From: Phoronis australis | Lineage: Eukaryota; Phoronida; Phoronidae | NCBI GenBank assembly: GCA_002633005.1 | Contig: NMRA01000079.1 | Location: forward strand, 919,148 to 983,147 | DNA length: 64,000 bases | Direction: 5' to 3' | Shown here: positions 22,241 to 34,410 of the stretch, in pieces | Position numbering within the stretch: position 1 is the first letter of the stretch | Layout of the letters: every line of letters starts with the position of its first letter | The notes under the pieces: model-generated | Told to the model about the DNA's origin: nothing | Database searches by the model: none | Seen by the model: the letters and a program-made list of their open reading frames with translations, nothing else | Made by a program: the position numbers and the translations under genes

Positions 22241-22592
22241 TAAATACAAGAAATAGAGATAGAGTAAAACAGGTTGAGAGTTAAGATAATGAATAAATGA
22301 CGAAGGATGATGAAAATTGGATTAAGAGAGATGAAATAGACAAAGAGATATTATTAAACATTGGGAGTATTTACAACAATATACCTTCTTACGTGAATCA
22401 CAGACCCACTAGAAACAGTGCGAATTGTAAGAAGTCAAAGGTGACATTTTAGACATCCTATAGTAAACGCAAGGTTTCAAAAGAAATCACGCTTCTCATG
22501 TTTTTTCATCCAGATGCAGAATGAAACATTTCGGTCAAAAACGTTTTGATTTTAAGACATTGTTAAAAGCTATATTTCCTTTAATCTTTTAG

Positions 22593-22824
22593 TGGGACTT
22601 GATATGCGACTTGGGGTTTGTGAGTGACCTCATCACCACAATACAAATGGTTGGGGTTATGGTCGGTGCCTTCGTGTGCGGACAACTTGCTGATGTTTTT
22701 GGACGGAAGAAGACTCTCTTCGGTGTTTACATTCTCATGATAGTGTTTGGGTTCGTCTCGGGATTCTCATCCCATTGGCCAGTCTATGCCGCCATGAGGT
22801 TTCTTACAGGAGCCGCTCTGGGAG
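22593..22824 (+). CDS. SLC22-A exon 2 (helices 2-3)
   Basis: Acceptor TCTTTTAG, donor GTTTGT, 232 bases, phases 0 to 1. It encodes WDLICDLGFVSD, helix 2 (TTIQMVGVMVGAFVCG), the MFS signature loop GQLADVFGRKK, helix 3, and HWPVYAAMRFLTGAALGG leading into helix 4. The SLC22 pattern (E-W-x-L-V-C-D at the junction) confirms the splice. Confidence 0.95.
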
Positions 22825-25800
22825 GTTTGTACTTCGAGAATACATTCTTGTGTGCTTAAAGCTCCGCTACTTTTTGATAAAACGTTTGCTGGTCGACAGG
22901 TCTCTGAAAAAATCTCAAACATAATATAACTACCGCTACTACAGCGCGAGATTTGTCGGTATTTAGCAAGCATTGAAATAGTTCTTAGACGAAAACAAAT
23001 GGGTACGTATTTAGCCAAGGTTTCCTGAGCCGAACCTAGTTTGTAGTAGTAAACTACATCGCAGCAAAATTTGGAAAAATTCAACCAGTTTAGTTCCCAA
23101 GTTTATTCTCCCATGTTTATTGCCTCTTTACATGTATTCGGAATCTAAGTTTAGCTTACCTTGTGTGACCTATTGTCCAGGTCATCAGAACATAACTGAC
23201 CTTCAGGTTACTACTTTCTCAGGTCAAGAGGTCATTCACAAGTGCTGCTACATGTATAATGGCGTGACAATAAACTTGCCCACTATCTATAAACGGTAGA
23301 GGATTGTAATTATAATGTGTGGGGCATAAACTCACCAACAAGCATGTGAATTTAGTCAAATTTTTGGCAAAATTCCAGAATTGAAGGTACATCTTTTCTG
23401 AATGTAGAAACTGTAGATTTTAACTGTCTACTTAACAAAAGTCTGTCTTCATATGGCCGTGTTATTAACTTTTACCAAAATTTAGCCTTGAAACAATGTT
23501 TCTGGAAAGATAAAGCAACATCAGCAAGGCCAAACTTCATTTCACATAAATATTCTTGTATAAATTCCGAAATCAGTTTTCAAAATGTCCTTTTTTATTC
23601 TATGCAGCTTTTAAGGTGAAAACAATCATTTAAGCCTCAATTTTTATCGGTTTCTTATTCAAAAGTAATCCTGTTTTAAAATCAGTGTGGAGAAGAACCT
23701 GGATTGCATACTGTCTGTTTCAGTTGAGTCCACTCAGCTGTTTTTGAGATACGGTTTGGCAAAATTGCAAAATTATCTTCACTCATAACAACAAAGCTAG
23801 ACATTAATTTTCAACTTGGAGATAATGGTTAATATCAAAAGTAAGTATAGGATGACCGTTAATAGGCAGATTGGATTTACAATTTCCCGCTTAAAAAATC
23901 GAAATAATGTAACATTCGATTGCCAATCACAAAAGAAAGACACGAAGTCGTTAGTTTTAAAACGGTTTATTTAAAATATGTTTTTACACACGTAACACTC
24001 TTCTTGAGTAAAACTGAGGATTGCAGACTAGTTTTATAAATAATGCAGCCAGAACATCACATTCAAAATCACTGTAAAGACAGGATATACAAAATGTGAT
24101 AAAATTGTAACATTGATTAAAATCCATTTTAATACGGACATACACAAAGACAGAAAAGTGTATATCGCTGGCTACATAAGCTGTCACAACGTGTCCACAA
24201 TGACCGGCTAACGTTGATCCCTACTAAAGGTGCTACCCGGTTAATCACTACTGTGTATCACACTATGTAGTTCACATGGAAACTTGCATGTCTATCATTA
24301 TATATCTATGAAATAAAAGTAAAATACCTACAAAAATACTACAGAGCACAACTGCATGTAAGCGGCAGGCATCCAGTCTTTCTGCAAATAATCTACCGCA
24401 AAATGTCATATACAATGTAAAACGTCGAGTACACAAATCGGGTAACCTAGGTTAATAGTATACAAAACATGACTGTCATTAAGAAGGCTTAAGTCAGCAC
24501 CATATCAAAGTTGCTCATCAAATCTCCTGTAGCAAATCAAAAGGACACGTAACATTTTTGTCTGCGATGTCAGGAAACGGTGGATACACATCTGCTCAGT
24601 AAATGCATTTAAAGGCCCTTTCACACTGATTTATCTCCGGTCTGAGCGGAGTGATGACGTATACTGCACAGTTACATGTAACTGCAACGTTCATACTGAC
24701 TTCAGTAGTTAACGGACATCGAAGGAAACGGTACATGTAGGTGACGCTGTTGTTATCGAAGTAATCGCAAGGTAGCGCTGATGCATCTCGTGCACGCCAA
24801 GACAATATGGGAGCATAATCTTGTGTTACAATAATTCATACCCTACAGGTAAACTGAAATAATCTATACAACTAAACGTACAGAATTACCCTCACTGATG
24901 TTACAGTGAGACGCTTTCTAAAACGACTCAGTCATACTAGTAACTAGAAGTCCGAGTGTGGTAGCCTCGGGTTCCAGAGCCAAACGACCCTTCTGTTCCT
25001 AACCAGCGAGTGACAATTGTTTGAGTTACTGGTTTAGATTACACGGCACTAAAATAAACAATAAGTATACTAAGGTAGTAACAAACAGCTTACGCCTTTC
25101 TTGTTCCTGCCGTGGAGGCACTCGAACGTGGATTTTGCTCGACCAAATTGTATTTGCCAACGAGCCGACTAGGAAGCTGACAACATAGCCATCAGATCAC
25201 TTGACATCCCCCCATATGCCGCAGCTGGACCACTGCCTGCACCTTCTTGCTGAGCTTAAACACCGCCAAAATAGCCGCTTATTCTTAGATCATCTTTCTT
25301 GGAAGTGCCCTACCACGTTCTTGCACGACGAAGTTAAACTTTCGTTGAGTCACTACCGTAATTAATGCGCGGTTGAAATAGTCAGTAACAAAATATACCA
25401 ACGCAGCAAAATGTGATATATTATGTGATACTAATCGACAAGAATTTTTCAAAGGTCTTTAAACACACGTTTTGCTCAATTTGCGAACTTGTTGAACTGA
25501 ATGTCCTAAACGAATCGAAAAGCGTAGACAAATATTAACACGCTCTGAAGTCCAAAGCCGAAGTGTTTGAAGAACGCCTCAACAAACAACAAATTCAAAA
25601 GTGTAAAGTATAATTGCAGTTTTTTTCGTCACAAATTCAAATAAAATACCAAAAGTGATCTCCGTCTAAAAGTAAGAAGTGTTTTAACAATTGAAACAAC
25701 TAGGCTGAGGTAATAGGGTTTTATGACCGTACTGTGTTCACAGACCATACAATGGGGCTAGTTACATGTACGTATAGAGGTCTTATGCTGAAACATCCAT

Positions 25801-26252
25801 TTCGAGGATGTCTGTAGATACGCTACCGTAATCAAACTTAAAACTTTTGAAAAATGCCATTTGAATATTGAAAAGGGTCCAATAATGCACTCCAGTGGTA
25901 TTAATAGAAGTGTAATTTCGACGAATACAGAAGCACTTATTGTAGTTCGGGTGTCATGTAGCGTGTTTAACAGTCACGCAAAATCGAGAGGGGTCAATGA
26001 TACAATGGATAGCTACACTGTAGGTTCTATTGACCGAGAAAGGCCATAGGCAGAATTGACCTATCACCAGGATTTTGAGTAATGGCTTGACTTCATAAGG
26101 CGCCATTTTACCCGTCAAACCACACCTTGCCGGGTAAAACTTATTGTTTGTTTGTCGACTTTTCGCAAGGAGGCGGAGATTGTGATAGGTCAATTTTAAA
26201 GGTTTTGCCAATGTTACAACAAAAATACTATTATGGTTTCCTTTCGTGGCAG
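22825..26252. other. SLC22-A intron 2
   Basis: This 3.4 kb intron contains a perfect DR2 nuclear-receptor-type site at 23221-23234. A segment near 24611 (GGCCCTTTCACACTGA) has the look of a DNA-element end, but no partner end was confirmed. Nothing else is recognised. Confidence 0.65.
23221..23234 (+). promoter_or_regulatory. Perfect DR2 nuclear-receptor-type element
   Basis: AGGTCA-AG-AGGTCA, two perfect half-sites two bases apart. DR2 is a known retinoic acid receptor spacing. An isolated CAGGTCA and a TGACCT lie about 30-50 bases upstream, so half-sites are locally dense. Confidence 0.45.
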
Positions 26253-26442
26253 GGTTACTCGTTGTATCGTTTATTGTTCCCATGGAAATCATATCGCCTG
26301 GGTGGCGGAACCTGTGTGGTTGTCTCGGTGTATGGGGCCTTGGAGTTGCTTGCTTGGCCCTTCTGGCGTACCTATTGCGGGATTGGCGACATCTATCGAT
26401 GGCTTCTACAGCACCAGGTTTGATCGTCCTATTGTCGTGGTG
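26253..26442 (+). CDS. SLC22-A exon 3 (helices 4-6)
   Basis: Acceptor GTGGCAG, donor GTAAGT, 190 bases, phases 1 to 2. It encodes GLLVVSFIVPMEIISPGWRN (helix 4 and the conserved P-x-W-R loop), helix 5 and LLAYLLRDWRHL, then helix 6 to LLSWW. The R-D-W-R segment is a strong SLC22 feature. A 176-residue open frame on the opposite strand over this region is only a shadow. Confidence 0.95.
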
Positions 26443-27842
26443 GTAAGTATATGCGTAACGCAACAAACGACAATCGTAAAGCACGCCTTATTACTATGTT
26501 ACTGGGGGATTTTGCTGAAGTAGAGAAGAGGCGAATGAATATGTAGGACGCAAATTGTGGTCCAAGAAGACAAGGGGGCATTTTAATTTATTTTTAAACG
26601 CGCTATGTCTAATCATTGCACATTAAAAGGGTCTTTTCTCGAAGTCAACATGTTTTCCAATGCAAGCGGCCACGAAGAAGACGTGCCTCCTGGAACAGCT
26701 TGGTGGGCCTTAGTCTCTGGTCCCACGTGATTAGCCGCCATTACTTTTTGAAAGGCTTGCATTTTTCATTCTATTTTTGCGAACAAGTGAATTTAAATTG
26801 ACCAATCTAGAGTTGTTTCTTTGTGTTCCCAACCGGAACATCTTATAAATAGACACGTATATCACATCTGAAGAGCGATTGACTTTGAAGAATCAAAGTA
26901 GCACAAAAGCTTAAGGTTATGTGAGACACTAGAATAATTTCAGATTTGACTATTTTCGGAATATCTAATCTCAAAAATGGCCTCTTTTTAGAAGCCATGC
27001 TTTGTGCGCTGTTCTACAAAAGGATGTTTGAATTTGTTTTTAAAATTGTTATTTCATCTCGAACATATACTTTTAGCCAACGAAATGTGACCATTTTATT
27101 GATGTGTTTTGCTATGAATATATCGCAAATTCTCTGGAGATGTCCCGAAAGTTGCAAATGGGACCTTTGTCAGAACGCACGATAGAGCAGTCGGATATGC
27201 TGTTTGACGGTCAGTTATGCACCTAACTTTCAGAAACCCCTTTGGACGCAGTTACTACGCACGCATTACAATGACCTGAAAACACATATGTTGATTCATT
27301 GTTAAAGTGGTATAGTGGAAAATGTTTCTGTACATCAACCGGTGTCTCCGTCTTCCCTTGGTGTCATGACTTTTGATCTAAACTCCTATTGTAATGCACA
27401 AGGAAAATATCACATTTCCAATGTCTCCACGACAATAAAGTAATGACCGAAAGATATTGTTAAGGACAGAGGCTGGTAATTTGTTAAAGTGTTTGGCTTC
27501 TGAAAATTGAATTCCTCGTGAAAAGTAAATGTTGATTAATTCTTCCGCCGACTAAATACTGTACGAGAAACGTTAGCGAAAACGCTGTGCTGGGTTATAC
27601 ATGTATTTCTCCACGCCAGTTTTCAGTCAATGCGTGCACATTGAGATGCATTCATTCAATGTGGTAATTGGCATTTGTGTTGCGACAAACGGAAACAAGA
27701 CTGAGCCTGGCTACTAACGAAAGAATGGTCGATATCAGGCCTCTAAAAACCGGTAACATCTGGAGTACTGAATATACGGGAGACTCCAAAATTTAGCCTT
27801 TGTGTCCTTATTTTCGCTGTCATTGATAATTTGTTTCTTCAG
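26443..27842. other. SLC22-A intron 3
   Basis: A 1.4 kb intron with donor GTAAGT and acceptor TTTCTTCAG. I see no gene or repeat in it. Confidence 0.7.
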
Positions 27843-27975
27843 GTGGATTCCCGAAAGCCCGCGATGGCTTGTCATGCAAAATCGAATGCAGGAAGCTTGC
27901 GACGTCATTAGAGCCATGGCAAAATGCAATAAAAAACCTGTGCCAGATCTGTCCGGCCTATCCGCGTATGCCAAG
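27843..27975 (+). CDS. SLC22-A exon 4 (PESPRW loop)
   Basis: 133 bases, phases 2 to 0, donor GTCTGT. The first base completes the Trp of WW. It encodes IPESPRWLVMQNRMQEACDV and the cytoplasmic loop to SAYAK. PESPRWL is the most diagnostic SLC22/sugar-transporter motif after helix 6. Confidence 0.95.
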
Positions 27976-28628
27976 GTCTGTATAAAAACGATAACGCCAT
28001 GTGAGGTTGTGCTCCTAAATTTGTCATTGATGCTTAACTAGACTTGTATCGGATCTTAGTATTGGCATTAGTGTAGAAGACATTGATATTCCGACCTGTT
28101 TACGTAGGATCTCCGTGAGACCCTAACCACAGCCTACAGTGTATGCCTACTACATTGAAATATACGTGTGAGATTGTGACGGTTAGAAAAACATGTACGA
28201 CAAGAAGCCATATGGGACAACGTTCTCAAGTGATTTGGTCTGACGTCAGATGTCTGTCCAATCTTTTTCCGGGTCAAACAGTTTGAGAGGATTTCTTATT
28301 AAAGGCACATAGAAAATCAGAGGATTTACATTCAGGAATTTGTTTTGACCCTGTTTTCTCATTTTCCAAAAGATACACGCATTCTAAAGTGCAAATGTTT
28401 GGAAAAACTCCTCCCAGTTGCAACGTTGAGATACAGTGTACATGTACATGTATGAACGTGTTCTAGACATTTTCTATAGAGAGTCTACAAACCGTCCTTG
28501 ACCGGGACTAAAACCCCAGTCTCTACATGTCCTTCAAAAAGGTTATACAAAGTTACTCTGTATTACACTGTAGATGGACGCAATTTCTACATGTAACATT
28601 TGCTAACGACAAATTGCTCTTTCTCCAG
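27976..28628. other. SLC22-A intron 4
   Basis: A 0.65 kb intron with ACATGTACATGTA near 28440. No gene seen. The donor GTCTGT is the same as in SLC22-B. Confidence 0.7.
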
Positions 28629-28729
28629 AAAGAAAGAGAGCATCAAAAAGCCATTCGAGCCTACAGTTACTGGCATTTATTCAAAACAAGGAAAATGGCG
28701 AAGATAACTTTGCTGGCTATGTACGCATG
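28629..28729 (+). CDS. SLC22-A exon 5 (loop into helix 7)
   Basis: 101 bases, acceptor TTCTCCAG, donor GTAAGA, phases 0 to 2. It encodes KEREHQKAIRAYSYWHLFKT, a basic cytoplasmic segment, then MAKITLLAMYAW, the start of helix 7. Confidence 0.93.
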
Positions 28730-28949
28730 GTAAGAGTTCCGTATTAATTTTGTGAGTGAAACACTGATAACGTTTTGGATACACAAGTATTCAATTATTG
28801 AACGATGCCAAAACCTTCATTCATTAACGAATACATGATTTGAAATGGCGTGGTGTCAATGTTAAAGGAGAATACCACCCGGTATATTTCGTTTTTTACC
28901 GTCTTAATCGGGCTATATCCACATAACCTCGTATACTGCCGATCTCATA

Positions 28950-29940
28950 TCTGTGAGGAGTACACGACGCAGCGACGTCAGTGGTTCTGCAGCTGTGTAT
29001 GTGCCGCCATGACGTGGCGTATCGTTCCCTCTAGTACGAACCGTGAAGCTGTGACGAAAGCGGGTATATCGTAATTTTCGATTTTCTCGGGAACTTGAAG
29101 TGCTTCAAGAGTGGTTCGCGGCAGTAAAAAATGAAAAGCATGCCGTTGTCACCAGGTACATGCATGAGTCGGTGAAATATTTCCGTACCTGTGGCCGTCA
29201 TTGCTTTGTTTCAAAATTAATTATTTATTCTCACCCTAACCAACGTTTATTAAAGCTGAAACAAAGTGTCTCGAAAGACAGGCTCAGCAGACAATTTGTA
29301 ATGCCTTTTTAGTGTTTGTGAGTGCAAATGTTTTGAGAAACCAACACTGAATGAATCATATGGTGTTTCCAACTTCATATGCAATAAATGTAACTGACCG
29401 GGCACCGAGGCCGTGTGAGTGCATGCTGATTCAGTGTTTGCTGACAGTAAGCTGTTGTGAAACAATAACCGTATTTTACATGCTATAGTCAGACATTAAG
29501 GGAATCTTTTCTTAAATATATATCTACATCATTCGAGTCATTGTTATTGTACACCTTTTGCCCTTTACGGTTCTGTGGAAGGGCAATCTGGCTTCGGGTC
29601 TCCTGATAGTTATGTAAGTAGATTTGCAATTTTCCGACGTTTTTGCCAAAATATTCACATACACATTAGTTCTTTGGTTCACTAGTCTATTCGTGACCGG
29701 AAATTCTAATGTTTAACTTTGGTAGCCGACTAAACCGGTTGGTTTATGTTAAACTTCGTGATGTCTCCAGATTTGCCGCCGGCGACAGGCCTACTCGGGT
29801 TCCGAGCCAGTGGTTTATAACGAGTGTTTTGAACTAAAAAATTCGTAAGTCTAAAATTACAACACACGGATATGCTCTCCTGTCTGAAAGTTTCACGGAA
29901 GAGTAATTTCAATTTCTAACCGAACAGATCCAAACTTCCC
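28950..29940 (+). mobile_element. Decayed THAP-domain element, copy 2
   Basis: Inverse-orientation partner of 2400-3620. On the + strand, 29010-29215 gives frameshifted pieces TNREAVTKAGIS, then NFRFSRELEVLQEWFAAVKN, then VKYFRTCGRHCF, in the order expected for a THAP finger (C..C, F..F, W, then C..H) but with Cys replaced and stops present. Downstream, TTATTCTCACCCTAACC and the GC-rich block near 29770-29810 also match the first copy. The two copies differ at many sites, so both are old. Confidence 0.45.
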
Positions 29941-31104
29941 GTGATGGACCACTGTAAGCTGGTCTACAGAACTACGTAGGCTACGATATGTTCAAAATGT
30001 CTATAAATCCGTAACAGCGACATGAAAAAACTCGTTTGATTAAAAATTCAATGTATTTTTAATGGCTTCGCATCGATTTTTGATGATTTCTTGGTGTAAA
30101 GCGATAAAGTAAAGCGCTAAACTGACACCACCAAGCGTGCTGTGAACCGCTGAACAGACCGCGTTAAAACCAATGACGTCATTGCTTAATTTCAGTACCT
30201 CTGTCGGCCGTTTGGTGTCAGGTAAAAGAACTGAACCTGCTGTTATCGAGTGGAACTAGGCTATATAAATTGATACAAACTACGATGTTTTTTCCCGGCA
30301 TTCTCTACTCTAATGCGTAGACCTAATGTCGTAACTACATGTACAAATAACGTGATCGGCACTGAGCGTGCTAAGCATTTTATTTATGAGATACAAAGAC
30401 TGCAACTGCCGCAAATTAAACACAATTCGTAATCGCTCATAGTGGAAACGCTTCCTAGACTATAAAACGGAAGCACTCTGAGAGAACGAAATTTGGTTAT
30501 ATCGACTAAGGAAGCCAGTATCAAGACGATGTCAGTGTCGATCAACAGGCGCCAACGCCGAAACACCAACGGCGATTCAGAAGATGACCTTGAAGACCAC
30601 GACGTGCATGTAGCCGCCGTCATTTTTTTTAAACACAGACAATGCCACCAGAATCACAGATAACAGTATGGACGAAGGCGAAAGCTGAAGCCAAAGCACG
30701 AAGCCAAATTTGAAACCACCACCAACGCTGATAAACGACATCTCATCATCGTTGTCGTCAGCAGCATCAAAAAACGGTGATGACAAACGGTGATGAAACA
30801 TGCTTGTACAGTAGAATGGAGATAAATCGACAACCGAAGCCACAAAAAGAACGCTTGTCAAAGCCACGTACCGAATTCATTACGTACTATTCTCATGGAG
30901 TGAAAAATCAAGACATCCCCGCTATCACGATCTAATCTAGAATCACGCTCAATTAAACGTGTCAAGCACGCTTTTTGTGTCGGAACACAATATTGTGGTT
31001 AAGCTGGCCAGAGCTTACAGTCACCCAAAGGAATCAACAGGTGAAAGTTAAGTCTATTTTCCCTTAAAGTCAACCGTTTCCTCCATTCGAAGTTTTTTGG
31101 TGAA

Positions 31105-31850
31105 AGAATTCATCATTCCGTGTTCGGTGTCCGTAAGTTGGGTAAGGTTTTTGAGGATGGCAACTTTACGTGTGTGCAGCAGTTCGTTTACGTTAACAGC
31201 GTCGCATTTGATTTACTGCAGTGGTAATCCCTATAGCTGTGTGTAAGTGGAAGGTTCTTGAATATTCGGTTATATCATTTTGTTGCATTTTTCTCATACG
31301 ATTTTGATACTTAATTTTGAATAATCATATGACCACAACGTTTTGTTTTTGGTCCAAATCGATTCACATATGCCAAAGATACGCCTACATATCCACATTA
31401 AAAGAAGGTAAACATTTTCATGGAATTGTATAAATGCGCATAAAGTTAATGTTATTACACTTCGTTTAATTGCCGTGGGCTTTAGAGTGATCTTTTAAAT
31501 TGCCACAAGAAGACTTTACTGTGTAACCATCTGCTTTCCAGAAAAACTTAGGCAAAATCGACCTCCCGAATAAAGAAGTACAAGAGTCCTTCAATACTTG
31601 GCCCCCTTGATACTGGAATAAATTAAATTGTACCACCAAAAATCACTATACCAAGAAAAAAAGCTAGCGTTACAGATGTGCCAGACACTATCTGCACACT
31701 TTACAATTGTTCCATTGAAGAAAACTGTCTGTGACCAAATGTTTTCTTGCTGGGTCTTAGTCCATAGGTGTGTAAACAACCAACCCTAGTGGACTGAGCT
31801 CAGACCTTGAGCGAAATGATTTGAAACACATCTGTTTCACATCCGTTGAA
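31105..31850 (+). repeat. Dispersed ~740 bp repeat, copy 1
   Basis: Shares ordered blocks with 60645-61380 and, in part, 48890-49260: GTCCGTAAGTTG, GTGTGCAGCAGTTCGTTTAC, GTTGCATTTTTCTCAT, GATACGCC, CATCTGCTTTCCAGAAAA, GATGTGCCAGA, TCCATTGAAGAA, ACTGAGCTCAG. All three copies are on the same strand but in non-equivalent introns. No coding content. Confidence 0.7.
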
Positions 31851-32881
31851 TGTCATTTGCAAGTAGTACTTTTAAATAGCGGTTACCGTTAGGCGACCTG
31901 CTTACAACATAATTGCTGGATTACTTGAGCATCAAATGAAAATAGACAATAAGAGAACTGGACTATGTAAACATTTGTTTGCCTCTGTCAAACTGATGAC
32001 AACAAGGCTGTTTCCCGACTGGCCGACCAGGCAGATGATGCCAGCGCAGTAGTAATGATTATAAAAAAATAACCAGTAACTCATCTACAACGAGTCGCAC
32101 CTAGAAGCGGATGGCACACTTCAGTACCCCTTGAGGTTTAGATATACCTACTTAGACACTTTTAAAAGAATACATCTAAGCACTGCCGAGCAAGAGCTAC
32201 AGTAGAACAAACATTGAGTCCCGGCGTTGTTAAAGTCATTTGCCTCTGATTTTCGTCCAAATTTAACAGCCTTTTACGAGTTATTTGGACAATTCATGAA
32301 GACAGAACTATGAATGCAACATGTAGCGCGCGATTTAATAGCTGAGTTCGAGTTCTTTGTCAACCTTACTTGCAAATGACAGGAGAGGTCCATGGAACAC
32401 AAGTTACACGTAGCTTGAGACGAACACTGAAATACAATTTTGGAAACGTTTCACCCTAATCATCAGTAAATCTTGAAAAACTGGTAGGGCACAGTTTTTG
32501 AAGCTCTTGATGGTATCTATGAATATGACATCGGCATCATCTCGACAGGTGCTCTCCACGCCCTTTGATGCAGTGGTAAACCTATTCCAAAATAACCAAT
32601 ACAAATCTTGGTGCAGTGAAGTTTCATTAAACTCTGACCAATTTTCCACTAGCATACTTCTTTATTGAGACGAAAATTTGAGTTCTGAATGAAGACTGTT
32701 GGTTAAATATTGGTGTGCTAATCCTGTATCACATTAAGGATTTAGATAACCAGAAAAAGAAATTTGATTACCAATTCCAAAATCATTTGCCTCCAGATGT
32801 TCAATTTTGATAAACTGTATATTGGTACATTCTGGTGTGTCCTTTCACTGGTTTAAAACTTGATGTCGCCTGTTACTTTAG

Positions 32882-33016
32882 GTTCACGTGCACGGCAGTG
32901 TATTATGGGATCAACTTAAACATGAAGAATCTTTCAGGAGATCGCTACGTCAACATTTTTCTGACTGGCATCGTGGAAATTCCAGCGCTTTTGTTCGTGT
33001 TTTTCATCAATAACAA
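32882..33016 (+). CDS. SLC22-A exon 6 (helices 7-8)
   Basis: 135 bases, acceptor TACTTTAG, donor GTAAGG, phase 2 at both ends. It encodes FTCTAVYYGINLNMKNLSGD, YVNIFLTGIVEIPALLFVFF and INN. The YYG-x-N-L pattern and VEIPA resemble the OCTN and insect organic cation transporter branch. Confidence 0.95.
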
Positions 33017-33588
33017 GTAAGGATGGACGTACTATATATTATTCTGTTTACAAACATTTTTGTATAATTTTTAGACCTTAACTTAAGCCGACTGATTTGC
33101 GTAGGAGTGCTGGCTACTTTGATTGTTAATCCATAGCCGTTCGTGCAGGTACGTTGGCACTTGAGACTTATAACTGGGAGAATTTATCTGCCAAAAAAAC
33201 GAGAAATTAATCAAGCCACTTAGGCTCATAAAACATCGCCGGCACAGGACTTGACTTCTGCTGTCAACAAGATAGCAGAAATCGTCATCGACTCGAAAAA
33301 GCACTCCGTTGCGAGTCCATAAATGTGACAGTTACGCATTCGCTGTCACTTGTCTTGCCGACTCATTCAGCAACAATAAAGATAGATTAGGGATTTTTTT
33401 AAACTGAGCTCGGATTCGGAGTTCAACCTTATCTATTGAAGTGTTTAAAAAGACAGAGGACATTTTCAACGCACACTTGCTTTTTGATCACGTGACTCGT
33501 TTAGCTCCTAACTGCGGCGTAATTTCTCATGATATTGTCCAATCGTACACCAGTTCTTGTGACCTATTTATTAATCTTTATCCCACAG
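33017..33588. other. SLC22-A intron 6
   Basis: A 0.57 kb intron with donor GTAAGG and acceptor TCCCACAG. I see nothing else in it. Confidence 0.7.
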
Positions 33589-33671
33589 AGCAGGACGGAG
33601 GTACACATCTTCCGGACTTATGTTGACTGGAACAGCCGCCATGTTCACAATTCTTGCCCTTGACATTTCAG
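33589..33671 (+). CDS. SLC22-A exon 7 (GRR loop, helix 9)
   Basis: 83 bases, acceptor TCCCACAG, donor GTAATG, phases 2 to 1. It encodes KAGRRYTSSGLMLTGTAAMF and TILALDIS. GRR is the second MFS signature copy. A downstream AG at 33589-33590 was rejected because it breaks the frame. Confidence 0.93.
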
Positions 33672-33689
33672 GTAATGTAATACTAATAT

Positions 33690-34055
33690 TACTTCTACTC
33701 CTCCATCTACTAGTACTACTATTACTACTGCCAGTGCTAACACTACCAATACCAATACCATTAGCATTACCGCACCACGTACTATCCCTATTATTACAAC
33801 TACAATCGCTGCTTCTACTGTAACTGCTACCATCACTAACACTACCAATATCATTACCATTACCGCAACACGTACTATCCCAACTATTACAACCATCGCT
33901 GCTACTACTGGTACTACTACTATTGTGGTAATATATTTACTGCTACTACTACTACGACTACTGCTGCTGCTGCTGCTTCTGCGTCTGCTGCTGCTGCTAC
34001 TTCTGCTACAACAACTGCTACCAGTAATGATACTGCTGTTGTCCCTGCTACGACT
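33690..34055 (+). repeat. Trinucleotide-rich block (TAC/ACT, CTG)
   Basis: Imperfect ACT/TAC triplets, then CTGCTGCTGCTGCTTC runs, starting about 20 bases after the exon 7 donor. Low-complexity proteins in other frames are artefacts of it. Likely length-variable. Confidence 0.85.
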
Positions 34056-34095
34056 AAAGAGTTTCTAGTAGTTGAAGCACTTTATTTCCTATTGT

Positions 34096-34214
34096 TATTC
34101 CTACGATTATTGCAATTATGAACAGCCGCCATAATTCCGTTGCTTTATTACATATTATGTAATAAAGCAACGGAATTATGGCGGCTGTTCATAATTGCAA
34201 TAATCGTAGGAATA
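34096..34214. repeat. Long perfect palindrome (58-bp arms, 3-bp loop)
   Basis: The arms 34096-34153 and 34157-34214 are exact complements around ATT, and pairing continues outward to about 34089-34222 with one mismatch. Both arms contain GAACAGCCGCCAT, a 13-mer also present in exon 7 of both transporters. Such a perfect palindrome is either a very recent inverted duplication or a foldback artefact. Confidence 0.9.
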
Positions 34215-34410
34215 ATAATAGGAATTAAACAAAGCTATTACTATTACTTCTACTGTAACTGTTACTATTACTATTGCTATCATTATTACTATAATTTCAC
34301 TATTATTACCTTACAAAAAATTACTGTTATTCATACTACTTTGTTTTATCAACTTGGAATCAAGCTGAGATTACTACGTTCCTACAAGCGAGGGACTTGT
34401 TTATTTCCAG

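Larger units (their letters stand above)
17380..22592. other. SLC22-A intron 1
   Basis: This 5.2 kb intron runs from GTAATT to ATCTTTTAG. It contains two DR1-type nuclear-receptor sites (18624-18636, 19358-19370), an imperfect inverted repeat at 18970-19075, a perfect hairpin at 19681-19722, a G-run with N at 20948-20964, a palindromic repeat (21012-21155) and a decayed LINE tail (22110-22240). No additional exon was seen. Confidence 0.7.
28730..32881. other. SLC22-A intron 5
   Basis: This 4.15 kb intron contains the second THAP-like fossil (28950-29940) and copy 1 of the 740 bp repeat (31105-31850). The stretch 30360-30900 has open frames on the minus strand but no domain. No gene seen. Confidence 0.65.
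33672..34410. other. SLC22-A intron 7
   Basis: This 0.74 kb intron is filled by the triplet block and the palindrome, with further CTATTACTATTACT-type low complexity to about 34315. The acceptor is TTATTTCCAG. Confidence 0.8.

Noticed and set aside
25954-26484. 176-codon open frame on the minus strand
   Set aside because: It lies opposite SLC22-A exon 3 and its flanks; the + strand has family motifs and splice sites, the minus frame has none. Shadow frame.
33620-33896. Leu/Val-rich frames suggestive of membrane segments
   Set aside because: Triplet-repeat translation running on from exon 7 past its donor; no homology to SLC22 beyond 33671.
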